Assembly (NCBI GenBank): GCA_009387755.1
Contig: GG697240.1
Span: 126,001 to 190,000, forward strand
Origin: Candidatus Micrarchaeum acidiphilum ARMAN-2
GTDB lineage: Archaea; Micrarchaeota; Micrarchaeia; Micrarchaeales; Micrarchaeaceae
Length of the DNA stretch: 64,000 nucleotides
Reading direction: 5' to 3'
In this document: positions 43,389-52,212 of the stretch, piece after piece
How the letters are laid out: each line of letters begins with the position of its first letter
Position numbering within the stretch: the stretch's first letter is position 1
Notes under the pieces: generated by a model
Database searches by the model: none
What the model was told of the DNA's origin: nothing
What the model saw: only the letters and a program-made list of their open reading frames with translations
Position numbers and translations under genes: made by a program

Positions 43389-44639
43389 TTGTTTTTCCAG
43401 TTTACAACCTTTAGGATTGAAGCCCTGATAGTATACTCGTCCATAATATTCGGGCTGCTTACCGCAGTATACTACGCGGTCAACATGCGCAGGTCGCTGC
43501 AGTATTCGCCGAAAAGGAAACGTCCGGCCCCGGGAAGCAAGTCCGACGTTACCATTGTCATACCCGTGTACAATGAAAATCCGGACATCTTCCGCAACTG
43601 CGTAGCCTCGGCTGCCAGGCAGGGAACCAAGCTGATAGTCGTGGGAGACTCCGGACCGGAGCCGTACAGGGCCATAACAGAAGAAAACGGCGGCACCTTT
43701 ATCCATAGGAAGGTGAGAGACGGCAAGAGGTCAGCGCTGACTACCGGCGTCAACAGCCTTGACACGAAGTACGTCATGTTCCTTGACAGCGACACTGTGC
43801 TGCCGGACAACGCGGTGGAAAGCATGCTCTCCATGTTCGACGAGCGCACAGGCGGAGTCGGGGCAGGGGTCTCTGTGAGGCTGAGGAACGACTGGGTATC
43901 ATATTCATCAGAATTCTTTGAAAAGCTCAAGGAAGTCATGACTAGGGCGCTCTCGGCTTCTGGGGCCGTGATGGTGCTGGACGGCAGGTGCGCGATGTAC
44001 AGGGTTTCCGCAATAAAGGAATTCATGAATTCGGAGGAATACCTGCACAACAGCATCCTAGGGGTAAGGAGCATCCTTGCCGAGGACAGGCACATAACCA
44101 GCCATGTTGCAAAGCTCGGATACAGGCTTGTTGTTGACTACAACGTCTTCGTAAAGACAGAGGCGCAGAAGAGCTTTGTGCTGCTGTGGAAGCAGATGAC
44201 AAGGTGGACGCGCGCGGGCTACATGTACTTCGCAAAGGAGATCATGGACGGCACCTACAGGAAAAGGGGCGCGTTCTACGCGTTTGAGATGTTCTACATG
44301 TACCTGCTTCCGATAATAATAATCGCGTTCACTGCAGTAAGGCTCTATTTTTACCTGGGCCACGGTTTCGGCGCCGACTTCACTCGTGAAATCTACGTTT
44401 TGGGAAGGGTGTTCAGGCTTGGCATGGGCGCATTCGACAGTAGGTTCGTTGTATATATTGGCGTGCAGGTCCTTGACTTCCTTGCCATATTGGGATTCGG
44501 CCTTGCAATATATGTCAGGGTTGGCGCAAAGAAGCTGCGCACGTTCATGCTCGGGGGCGTTGCACTTCTTGTAATGATGTTCGCATCCTTCTACGGGCTC
44601 ATGACGGTATGGAAGCAGAAGGACTGGCTTACCAGATAG
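43389..44639 (+). CDS. Membrane GT2 glycosyltransferase (processive, hyaluronan/cellulose-synthase-like)
   Basis: A 416-aa protein with one N-terminal helix, a GT-A domain and about four C-terminal helices. VTIVIPVYNE opens the nucleotide-sugar site, FLDSDTVLP is the DxD motif, LAEDRHIT provides the catalytic ED, and QMTRWTRAGY is the QxxRW motif of processive enzymes. It likely polymerises or adds a sugar at the membrane, perhaps an exopolysaccharide or an extension of the N-glycan. The TTG start is 81 bases after the oligosaccharyltransferase stop. Confidence 0.88.
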   Translation: MFFQFTTFRIEALIVYSSIIFGLLTAVYYAVNMRRSLQYSPKRKRPAPGSKSDVTIVIPVYNENPDIFRNCVASAARQGTKLIVVGDSGPEPYRAITEENGGTFIHRKVRDGKRSALTTGVNSLDTKYVMFLDSDTVLPDNAVESMLSMFDERTGGVGAGVSVRLRNDWVSYSSEFFEKLKEVMTRALSASGAVMVLDGRCAMYRVSAIKEFMNSEEYLHNSILGVRSILAEDRHITSHVAKLGYRLVVDYNVFVKTEAQKSFVLLWKQMTRWTRAGYMYFAKEIMDGTYRKRGAFYAFEMFYMYLLPIIIIAFTAVRLYFYLGHGFGADFTREIYVLGRVFRLGMGAFDSRFVVYIGVQVLDFLAILGFGLAIYVRVGAKKLRTFMLGGVALLVMMFASFYGLMTVWKQKDWLTR

Positions 44640-44687
44640 CCCGCGGCCAAGACAAGCTATTAAATTATAATTGTGCTATTTTTTATT

Positions 44688-46274
44688 ATGGACGCGCTAG
44701 GGCTTCTTGTATCGCTCATAATCGACACCTCTGCATCTTGGCTCAGGATGTTTGCGGCTCTGTTCATATCAGTTATAGTGAGCATATTTGTAGGGATATG
44801 GGCGGCTAGGTCGCGCGGGGCCGAACGCGTGATAATACCGATCCTTGACATATTCCAGACGCTTCCGATACTTGCATTCTTCCCTTTTGTAATATTCGTG
44901 GTAGTCGCAACGCTGCCCGGCATGATAGGCATTAACGCGGCAGTCATATTTCTGATAGTAACCAGCATGGTATGGAATATAACTTTCGGGGTCTACGAAT
45001 CGATAAAGGCCATGCCGAAGGAGTTCCTCGAGGTCGCTAGTCTGTACCGCATGGGGCTGCTTGACAGGCTGCGCAGGATATTCATACCCGCAACCATGCC
45101 AAGGGTTGTGGAGCAGTCCGTGCTTTCGTGGTCCATAGGGCTTTTCTACCTTGTTACCAGCGAGATATTCTCGACTGGAAACGCCAACTATGCGGTAAAA
45201 TATGGAATAGGAGTAGCAATAACCAAGTTCGCGCTCAGCGGCAATACCGAGGCGTATGCGCTTGCCCTTGCGGTCTTCATAGCCTTCGTAATTGCAACTA
45301 GGTTCCTTTTCTTCATGCCGCTCGAGAGGCGCTACAGCAGGTACATGAAAAGCGCATCCAAGCAGGGCGGGGCAATAGCAAAGATGATAACCTTCGCCAA
45401 GAGAAGGATATTCACTGCGCAGCGCAGGCCGGGCACAGGAGCACCGAAACCTGAAAAGCCGCGCATGCAAAAGAGTGCAGCCGTTCGGCCCGTCGATAAA
45501 GTTCCGAAAGAGGAAAGGCTGGGCAGGAATTATAGAGCGTTTTACTATGCTGTTGCGCTGGCTGTGCTCGCTGCGGTTTTGTCATACCTGTATTTGTATT
45601 ACCCGCAGCTGCTCGGATACGAGGCGCTGGCGCTGATGTCGCTTGTTGTTTCCTTCACTAGGGTGTGGGGCGTTTTCGCAATCATACTTGCAATTGCGCT
45701 GCCGCTGTGCGCATACCTAGTATTCATATCAAAGCACCAGAACACCTACCTGCTCGTATTTCAGGTCGTCGCTTCAATACCCGCAACAATACTGCTGCCA
45801 GTTCTGGTAGTTGCCCTTGAGGGATACCCTCTTCACAGCGAGCTTGTCGCGATAGTGGTATATTTCCTCAGCGGGATATGGTACGTGATATTCAGCATAA
45901 TAGCAAGCACCAGGACGCTTTCCCCGAGCGTGCTTGAGGTAAAGAAGCTTTTCGGGATCAAAGGCACCACGGCATTCAGGAAAATATATCTAATGGCCAT
46001 GCTGCCCGGCGTCATAACCGGGGCCGTGACTGGCATAGCCGCCGAATGGAACGCCAGCATAGTGGCAGAATACTTCACCAGCACGGCCATAGGCAATGGT
46101 GCCGTCATAACCGCAGTGCATACAGGCATAGGCAGGCTGCTCGACGTATCGCTTGGCACGGGCAACCTGACGCTCATGCTTATAGCCCTGCTTAACCTCA
46201 CAGTAATGATAATACTGATAAATAAGTTTGTCTGGAAAAGGTTTTATAAGAAAATTGAAAAGGTGTACGAGTAG
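44688..46274 (+). CDS. ABC importer permease with two fused permease domains (NitT/TauT type)
   Basis: A 528-aa protein from the ATG at 44688; a TTAAATTATAA box centred 23 bases upstream suggests a leaderless mRNA. Two homologous permease halves (about 1-210 and 285-525) each carry an EAA-type coupling loop (EFLEVASLYRMGLLDRLRRIFIPATMP; KLFGIKGTTAFRKIYLMAMLPG). A basic linker rich in Lys, Arg and Pro joins them. The two domains probably form the whole channel. No substrate-binding protein is nearby. The ATPase starts 6 bases after the stop. Confidence 0.87.
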   Translation: MDALGLLVSLIIDTSASWLRMFAALFISVIVSIFVGIWAARSRGAERVIIPILDIFQTLPILAFFPFVIFVVVATLPGMIGINAAVIFLIVTSMVWNITFGVYESIKAMPKEFLEVASLYRMGLLDRLRRIFIPATMPRVVEQSVLSWSIGLFYLVTSEIFSTGNANYAVKYGIGVAITKFALSGNTEAYALALAVFIAFVIATRFLFFMPLERRYSRYMKSASKQGGAIAKMITFAKRRIFTAQRRPGTGAPKPEKPRMQKSAAVRPVDKVPKEERLGRNYRAFYYAVALAVLAAVLSYLYLYYPQLLGYEALALMSLVVSFTRVWGVFAIILAIALPLCAYLVFISKHQNTYLLVFQVVASIPATILLPVLVVALEGYPLHSELVAIVVYFLSGIWYVIFSIIASTRTLSPSVLEVKKLFGIKGTTAFRKIYLMAMLPGVITGAVTGIAAEWNASIVAEYFTSTAIGNGAVITAVHTGIGRLLDVSLGTGNLTLMLIALLNLTVMIILINKFVWKRFYKKIEKVYE

Positions 46275-46280
46275 ATTGCC

Positions 46281-47039
46281 ATGGCCGCGCTCATAGACGT
46301 CAGGGACATCGTCTTTTCTTACGGCAGCTCCACGATACTGAACAATGTGTCTATGGAGGCGCCTGACGGGCAGTTCGTGGCTGTGATAGGGCCTTCCGGG
46401 TGCGGGAAAAGCACGCTGCTCAGGATAATAGCCGGGCTGATAAAGCCCAATTCCGGCGTTGTGCTGTACAGCGGCAAGGAGGTGACAGCCCCGATAAGGG
46501 ATATGTCGTTCGTTTTCCAGGACTTCGCGCTGCTGCCATGGCTGACGAACAGGGAGAACGTTGAGCTCGGCTTATACAACTTCGATCTTACGGATGATGA
46601 AAAGGAGGCAAAGGCCAACGAAATGCTTGGGAGGATGGGGCTCGGCGGCTTCGAGGAATCTTACCCCAACGCATTGAGCGGCGGGATGAAGCAGAGGGTG
46701 GGCATAGCCAGGGCCATAATATCTAGCCCGAGAGTGCTGCTCATGGATGAACCATTCAGCTCCCTCGACGCGCTTACGGCGGAATCCCTGAGAAGCGAGG
46801 TTATGGAGATGCTGCTAAACAAGGACATATCAGTAAACTGCATAGTAATGATAACCCACAATGTTGAAGAGGCTGTGGAGATGGCGGACAGGATAGTGGT
46901 GCTTTCCGACAAGCCCTCAGTTGTAAAAGGAGTTAAGGAGGTAACGCTCAAGCGCCCCAGGAATACGCATTCCAGGGATTTCGTTAGGGTTATGGATGAG
47001 GTATACGGAATGCTTACGCGCAAGGCTGGCACTGCCTGA
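46281..47039 (+). CDS. ABC importer ATP-binding protein (NitT/TauT type)
   Basis: A 252-aa ATPase: Walker A GPSGCGKST near 37-45, Q loop FVFQDFALLPW, signature LSGGMKQRVGIARAI and Walker B VLLMDEPFSSLDA followed by the switch His (ITHNVEEA). The sequence resembles nitrate, taurine and aliphatic-sulfonate importers. It is coupled to the fused permease. Archaeal members often carry a C-terminal AAA-associated domain; here that domain appears as a separate gene on the other strand. Confidence 0.93.
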   Translation: MAALIDVRDIVFSYGSSTILNNVSMEAPDGQFVAVIGPSGCGKSTLLRIIAGLIKPNSGVVLYSGKEVTAPIRDMSFVFQDFALLPWLTNRENVELGLYNFDLTDDEKEAKANEMLGRMGLGGFEESYPNALSGGMKQRVGIARAIISSPRVLLMDEPFSSLDALTAESLRSEVMEMLLNKDISVNCIVMITHNVEEAVEMADRIVVLSDKPSVVKGVKEVTLKRPRNTHSRDFVRVMDEVYGMLTRKAGTA

Positions 47040-47519
47040 TTACTTTATGTACCACTCGTCCTTTTTTGACCTGTATTTAAGAAGCTTCAGCCTGATGCCC
47101 CATTTCATTAGGTATTCGCGGATATCGTGCTCGTTCTGGGCGGGATCGTAGCTTGCAGGCATTCCAAGCTCGGACAGCTTTTCGGCCAGCTCTGCAGTGG
47201 TCATGGCCTTGTTCTCCTCGACCAGCCTGAGCACGGTTTTGAAAGGCTCCATGGATGGCAGCTTCTCCCTTGCGTTTGATAAGAAGGCGCTGCGCGTTAT
47301 CGGAGGCTGAGGCTGCTGCTTGAACCTTACCGTGCCGCCGTTTTCCTCTGTATAGCCCAGCATCTCGCACGCCTTGAGAAGCGGGAGCAGGTCGTCTATC
47401 TGCTCGTTGGTCTCATCAGCCAGGGCTGACATGCTTATTGAGCCTTCGTATTCGCCGATTATTTTGAGCACTCCCTTTATTTTGGTTATTCCGACGCCGG
47501 TGGGAAACATTTCAGGCAT
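47040..47519 (-). CDS. Stand-alone AAA-associated C-terminal domain of a NitT/TauT ABC ATPase
   Basis: A 159-aa protein. The N-terminal half (FPTGVGITKIKGVLKIIGEYEG, SMSALADETNEQIDDLLPLLKACEMLGY) is a winged helix like the domain normally fused behind nitrate/sulfonate ABC ATPases; the second half (TVLRLVEENKAMTTAELAEKL) repeats a helix-turn-helix-like unit. It converges on the ATPase gene and their stops abut at 47039/47040. It may regulate the transporter as a separate subunit; that is inference from the family. Confidence 0.72.
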   Translation of the reverse strand: MPEMFPTGVGITKIKGVLKIIGEYEGSISMSALADETNEQIDDLLPLLKACEMLGYTEENGGTVRFKQQPQPPITRSAFLSNAREKLPSMEPFKTVLRLVEENKAMTTAELAEKLSELGMPASYDPAQNEHDIREYLMKWGIRLKLLKYRSKKDEWYIK

Positions 47520-47625
47520 GATCTATCCTTGTAGATATTTGCCTGACAAAGCTTTTAAAGCTTGGGAATGTTCTGCCTGCAACGCCTTGAAAAGGGTTTT
47601 GCACGCCTTGCAGCATGGCTGCGCG

Positions 47626-48231
47626 TCAGTTGTACAATGGGGCTGCAGTTGCATTTGAGAAGGGTTTTGTGCCTATGGTGAGCAGCACCATCTCGTTTCC
47701 GAGGCACATTGGCGGGCCTATGCTGAGCCAGTATGTGCCTTCCTGCGCGGCGATCGATGCGGATATGCGCGCGGTATAGCTGTATTCCTTGTTGGGGCCC
47801 ATCGGATCGGAAACAGGGGATATTTCAACAGAAATTCCAGGGTGCGAATTTGACACGTTTGCCTTCGATGAGCCTGATATGGGAGTGTGATAAAACGTTG
47901 CGGTGTTGTTGACAGTTGCGTTTGGAGGGTATATTATGCTTCTGGACGTGGGCGGGCCTGTCCTTGTGCTTACGTTTATGCTGCCGCTGGAGCCAGGGAG
48001 CAGGACGAAGTCCTTATAGCCAGAAACATTGTATTCGTAAAGCCCCGATATGCCGGTTATGTTAGAGCTTATCTGGTAGAATAGGGCCGGGCACAGCATT
48101 GTTGGCAGCTTGCCCGGAAGCACTTCGGCAGCAGCAGACTGCGACTGCAGCTGCGGCTTGTACGCGAGCAGCAAGGCAGCCAGTACAACCAGCACGACAA
48201 AAGCTGCAAGCAGTGCATAGAGCGCCTTCAT
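47626..48231 (-). CDS. Signal-anchored extracellular protein, unknown function
   Basis: A 201-aa protein. Residues 3-25 form a membrane anchor (ALYALLAAFVVLVVLAALLLAY); the rest is external, rich in Ser, Asn and Thr with sequons, and probably all beta. Two cysteines (C47 and one in PPMCLGNE) could form a disulfide. No family recognised. It is 15 bases downstream of the spermidine-synthase-like gene on the same strand. Confidence 0.6.
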   Translation of the reverse strand: MKALYALLAAFVVLVVLAALLLAYKPQLQSQSAAAEVLPGKLPTMLCPALFYQISSNITGISGLYEYNVSGYKDFVLLPGSSGSINVSTRTGPPTSRSIIYPPNATVNNTATFYHTPISGSSKANVSNSHPGISVEISPVSDPMGPNKEYSYTARISASIAAQEGTYWLSIGPPMCLGNEMVLLTIGTKPFSNATAAPLYN

Positions 48232-48246
48232 AGAATCTCCGCAGTT

Positions 48247-49005
48247 TTATATTTCCCTCATTGATATAAATCCCTTTCTGACCGTGTCGCTTATTCCGGC
48301 CGCGGCAGAAGATTGTGAGATCTTGGACGCTATTTCGGCCCTGTCCATGAGCTTTGACAGCAGGAGTATCTTGTTGCCCATGGTCTGCGTGTCCAGCATG
48401 TATGTCTTGAACTCCTTTTTCAGCATTGCGGTGTACTGGTCCAGGTTCTTTATTCCCTTTGTGCCCACGGTGTAGTTTATCGCGGCTATGCCGTCGTCAG
48501 AAAGCGCTGCGGAGAGGCTTTCCACGAATCCATGGCTTAGGAACTGGTCCGGCATCTCGTCGTTTATGTACGGGTCCGATATTATTATGTCGTACGCCTT
48601 CCTGGCATCCGACAGCAGCACGGCTCCGTCGCCGATCATGACGTTCGCCTCGACTTTTCCGCCAAGGAAGACCTCTGCAGCCTTAAGCATGTCTTCGTCT
48701 ATTTCCATGACGTCTATTGGTAGGCTGTGTCCGTACATCTTTCTAAGCTGGTATACTACGGTTCCTCCTCCAAGGCCTATAAGCAGCACCTTGGGGGAGA
48801 GGTACATGCCCGGAAGCGCGGTAAAGTAGTCCCAGTAGCCTCCGGACATGGTAGCGCCTTTTATTATGCGCGAGAATATCGTGTTGTTGTAAAGAAGTAT
48901 CATTTCGTTGCCGCGCTGGATTATGCGTATGGAATGCCCTGCGCGGTCTATGCTGAATACCTTTCTGCCGCCGAGGAATTCGCCTATTTTTCCGAATATG
49001 CTCAA
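48247..49005 (-). CDS. Spermidine-synthase-like aminopropyl/methyltransferase-fold protein
   Basis: A 252-aa protein with TTG start and GAGGT 8 bases upstream. After a beta-rich N-terminal piece, VLLIGLGGGTVVYQLRKMY (about 73-91) is the nucleotide-binding glycine motif, VMEIDEDMLKAAEVFLG the second strand with its acidic ligand, and YDIIISDPYI the catalytic D-x-Y-like motif. Spermidine synthases transfer an aminopropyl group to putrescine; many archaeal relatives have other amine acceptors or are plain methyltransferases. No SAM decarboxylase is present in the window. Confidence 0.75.
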   Translation of the reverse strand: MSIFGKIGEFLGGRKVFSIDRAGHSIRIIQRGNEMILLYNNTIFSRIIKGATMSGGYWDYFTALPGMYLSPKVLLIGLGGGTVVYQLRKMYGHSLPIDVMEIDEDMLKAAEVFLGGKVEANVMIGDGAVLLSDARKAYDIIISDPYINDEMPDQFLSHGFVESLSAALSDDGIAAINYTVGTKGIKNLDQYTAMLKKEFKTYMLDTQTMGNKILLLSKLMDRAEIASKISQSSAAAGISDTVRKGFISMREI

Positions 49006-49020
49006 TGCATTACCTCTTTA

Positions 49021-49539
49021 TTACCACGGAACTTCCTTGAGCCTGAGCCTGTGGGCGCCCATGTTCGTGAGCACGTGCAGCGCGCCGGTAAGGATTATTA
49101 TGAAGACGATGCCATACAAGTCAGGAAGATGCCCAAGAGGGAATGCTGCAAGCATTGCGAAGATGAAGAAGCCATACTGGTCCAGCACAGGCACCTGCGC
49201 GCCGGGATTGTGGCCCATTCTTCTCTTCATAAAGCTTCCGAACAGGTCGCCAAATATGGCGCCAGCTGTGAGAGCAACCGCAATTGCAAGCATGTAGGGG
49301 AAGAACGGCGCCTCTATTGCGCCTGCCAGCACTCCGCACACGGCTCCAGAAACCGTGCCCCTTATGGTCTTGTGGTCGCCGAATACCCGCTTTCCGCGCA
49401 GCTTACGGCCCATGTCAAGGGGCCTTCCACCGCCGAAGATAACAGGGGCCCCGTTTGCTGCGTACGCTGGAAATATGTATATTATCGGGTATATTATAGT
49501 TCCAAAAAGCCATCCTAGCAATAAAACACCGCTATCCAA
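49021..49539 (-). CDS. carS: CDP-archaeol synthase (CarS/DUF46)
   Basis: A 172-aa integral membrane enzyme that joins CTP and digeranylgeranylglyceryl phosphate to give CDP-archaeol, the activated archaeal lipid. FGGGRPLDMGRKLRGKRVFGDHKTIRG holds the conserved charged loop and GDLFGSFMKRRMG the second. About five helices. The TTG at 49539 overlaps the alaS stop by eight bases; GTG at 49527 is an alternative. Placement between alaS and a transferase gene suggests a housekeeping operon. Confidence 0.88.
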   Translation of the reverse strand: MDSGVLLLGWLFGTIIYPIIYIFPAYAANGAPVIFGGGRPLDMGRKLRGKRVFGDHKTIRGTVSGAVCGVLAGAIEAPFFPYMLAIAVALTAGAIFGDLFGSFMKRRMGHNPGAQVPVLDQYGFFIFAMLAAFPLGHLPDLYGIVFIIILTGALHVLTNMGAHRLRLKEVPW

Positions 49540-52210
49540 GCCTGCCTTCTGCCATCCTCCTTGACCCGCCGCCGGTGAACTTGAGACTGTGTTCCGAAGC
49601 GTATGCCCCGACGAAGTCCAGTGCCCCGTCTTTGCACTCGGAACCTGACACTGCCACAACGTCACCCTGGTGGTTGAAGAGCAGGGCAACGGAATCCTTT
49701 CTTGAGTCGGCTATCCTGGTTGCTATGGCCCTGAGCAGCTGCCTGTCATACTGCAGCTTTGCGACTATTCTGCTGCCGGGCTTTGCAAGCAGTCTCTCAG
49801 ACTCAAGAGAGGCTATGGCCGTCTCCAGTTCAGAAATATGGCTCCTGTATTTTTCCAATTCTGCAAGCTTTGCCTTGATGCGAGGCGTGATGCCGGCTGC
49901 GTCAGCGCCAAAAGTCCCGGCAATTTCGCCTATTGACGCCTCCATGCCTTTTATGTAATCCTCGGCCGCAATGCCGGCCACGTACTCTATGCGGTCTATG
50001 CCGTCGTGGATTCTGTAAGATCCTGTTATCTTTATCAGGCCGATCTCTGATTCCCTGCCCATGAGGTGCAGGCCCCCGCAGGCTTCCGCATCTATGAGCT
50101 TTCCGTCCAGGTCGCGTATTTCGACTATGCGCAGCACTCCAGAGGGCATCCCATGACCCTGGTATATCGAAAAGCCGAAGCTCTCCTCGGCCTCCTTGCG
50201 CTTCATCTCATGCATAGTGACTTTTATGCCGTGCAGTATGAAGCCGTTGGCAGTGCTTTCTATCTCTTTTATCTGCCTGTCTGAAAGCTTTTCGTAGTGC
50301 GCGATGTCTATGTGTGCTTTTGTCGCGCTCTTTTTTGCGCCTTCCTGCCATGCGTGCTTGCCGAGCACCGCCCTGGCCGCAGCGCTGACAAGGTGCGTTG
50401 CGGTATGGTGCGCCATGAGCCTCAGCCTCCTTTCCCTGTCCACCTCGCAATGCACCTTTGAACCTTTGGAAGGCAGCGGAGATCCCTTTACCTCGTGAAC
50501 TATAACGCCGCCTATGTTCTGCACGTCCGTCACCTCAAGGCCCCCTATCCTGCCGTGATCCGCCTCCTGGCCGCCGCTCTCTGCGTAGAATGGCGTCCTG
50601 TCGAGTACAACAAAGCCGTTTTCCGCCTTGACGACCGTGGCTTCCGCCTTTTCAGCGAACGAATAGAACAGCTTTTCTGTGGGCTTGATGCCCTCGGTGC
50701 CTATGTCCAGCTTCTTTTGCTTCTTTTCCTTTTCTACGAAGTCCCCTTTCAATATCTTAGAATAGGCAGTCTCCGGAATTTCTATTTTTATGCCCTTTTC
50801 TGCGGCAACCGCAGAAATGAACTCTGGAGTTATCCCGTTGCTCTCGTACATCGTGTTGAGCGTCTTTGCGTCTATTGCACTGGTGCCATGGCTCTTTTCG
50901 AGCAGCGACCCGACAATTCTGCGGGCCTGGGCGCGAGTTGCCGAGTACCTGGACCGCTCCAGCTCTATTATCTTTGCGGCTTCGGGTATGCTTTCGGCCA
51001 TGTCGCCGTATGTTGATTTGAGGTCACTTGCGGTTATCTCCATAAGGTGCTGCATGTCGAACTTCAGCTTGTACCTCTCGGAAAAATCGAATATCCTCCT
51101 AAGCAGTATCCTTAGGTTGTATCCGCCCCCGACGTTGCTCGGCAGTGCGCCGTCGCTTATTGCGAACAAGAAGGTCCTGGCGTGGTCAGCTATGGCGTAC
51201 AGCGCCTGGTTTGGAAGTATGATTTCGTTGTACTCGCGCTCCGATATGCCGGCAGCCCTGGCAACTTCAAGCTCGGTTTCCTGGCGGCGATTCTCTTCGC
51301 TCAGGTCTATCTCGGCAAGCTTGCCTGCCATCCTAGAATAGAGTTCTGCATTTGGTTCGACTCCGGTTGAATCGTAAAGGTATTTAAGCTCGTTTGCGAA
51401 CACCGGGTCGTAAGCAGTCTGTGCACCGGAGGCGTACCACATCAGCCTTTCGAAGCCCCATCCGACATCGACGACCTTGCCCTTCAGCTCTGATACCTTT
51501 CCGGAAGAATACTCGAACTCTGTAAATACGCTGTTGACGAGCTCCAGGCCGTTCGCAAAGCTCTCTATGCAGGGCCCGAATTCCGAGAAGTCGCCCATTG
51601 CCCATATGTCCTCGGTATAGGTGAGCGCCTCCTTCTTCACCTTCAGCACCTTTGTGAGGAAGTCGTAGTTCAGCCTTATCGTCTCGTTCCTCCAGTACCC
51701 TTCCTTGGGGTAGTTGAACGCAAGCTGGCCTGCCATCATGAACGACGTGAAGTGCCTGCCGGTTACCCCGACGTTTGGCACGTCGTTGAACCTGAGGCAC
51801 ATCTGAGGCACTATGAGGGGATTGTATGGGTATTCAAAGTTCACCCTGCCGTTTTCTATCCTCTGGAAGTCCTGGATGCTTGCTATGGTAAAATATAGGT
51901 CCTGCCTCCATCTGCTCACCACGGGATAGCGCTCTGCCATCGAATGGCCGCGCTTCTTGAAGAAGTCCGCAAAGGTGCTCCAGAACTCTCCGTACTTCAC
52001 CGCCGATGGCTTTGCCTTCATGAACGAATAGGGCTCGTGCTCTGAGTCGCCGCAGAGCTCCCTGTCCGGATCCGCGGTCCAAAAGCCCTTGCCGCAGATC
52101 CTGCACTTCTTCCGCTGGAAGCCCTCCTCCTCAAAGAGATCCGCAAAGTAGTACTTCTTGTAGTCCTTTGAAAATTCCTTCAGTAGCTGCGATTTTTCCG
52201 GCACTGTCAC
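49532..52210 (-). CDS. alaS: Alanyl-tRNA synthetase
   Basis: An 892-aa class II synthetase of archaeal type. An N-terminal zinc-like element (CRICGKGFWTADPDRELCGD) precedes the catalytic core with FTIASIQDF and NVGVTGRHFTSFMM; the editing domain carries HHTATHL and CGGLHLMG zinc ligands, and a C-terminal coiled coil and C-Ala domain follow. The GTG at 52210 starts directly after the nuclease stop (52213), so the two genes are coupled. It charges tRNA-Ala, including the intron-bearing tRNA-Ala in this window. Confidence 0.96.
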   Translation of the reverse strand: MTVPEKSQLLKEFSKDYKKYYFADLFEEEGFQRKKCRICGKGFWTADPDRELCGDSEHEPYSFMKAKPSAVKYGEFWSTFADFFKKRGHSMAERYPVVSRWRQDLYFTIASIQDFQRIENGRVNFEYPYNPLIVPQMCLRFNDVPNVGVTGRHFTSFMMAGQLAFNYPKEGYWRNETIRLNYDFLTKVLKVKKEALTYTEDIWAMGDFSEFGPCIESFANGLELVNSVFTEFEYSSGKVSELKGKVVDVGWGFERLMWYASGAQTAYDPVFANELKYLYDSTGVEPNAELYSRMAGKLAEIDLSEENRRQETELEVARAAGISEREYNEIILPNQALYAIADHARTFLFAISDGALPSNVGGGYNLRILLRRIFDFSERYKLKFDMQHLMEITASDLKSTYGDMAESIPEAAKIIELERSRYSATRAQARRIVGSLLEKSHGTSAIDAKTLNTMYESNGITPEFISAVAAEKGIKIEIPETAYSKILKGDFVEKEKKQKKLDIGTEGIKPTEKLFYSFAEKAEATVVKAENGFVVLDRTPFYAESGGQEADHGRIGGLEVTDVQNIGGVIVHEVKGSPLPSKGSKVHCEVDRERRLRLMAHHTATHLVSAAARAVLGKHAWQEGAKKSATKAHIDIAHYEKLSDRQIKEIESTANGFILHGIKVTMHEMKRKEAEESFGFSIYQGHGMPSGVLRIVEIRDLDGKLIDAEACGGLHLMGRESEIGLIKITGSYRIHDGIDRIEYVAGIAAEDYIKGMEASIGEIAGTFGADAAGITPRIKAKLAELEKYRSHISELETAIASLESERLLAKPGSRIVAKLQYDRQLLRAIATRIADSRKDSVALLFNHQGDVVAVSGSECKDGALDFVGAYASEHSLKFTGGGSRRMAEGRLG

Positions 52211-52212
52211 AC

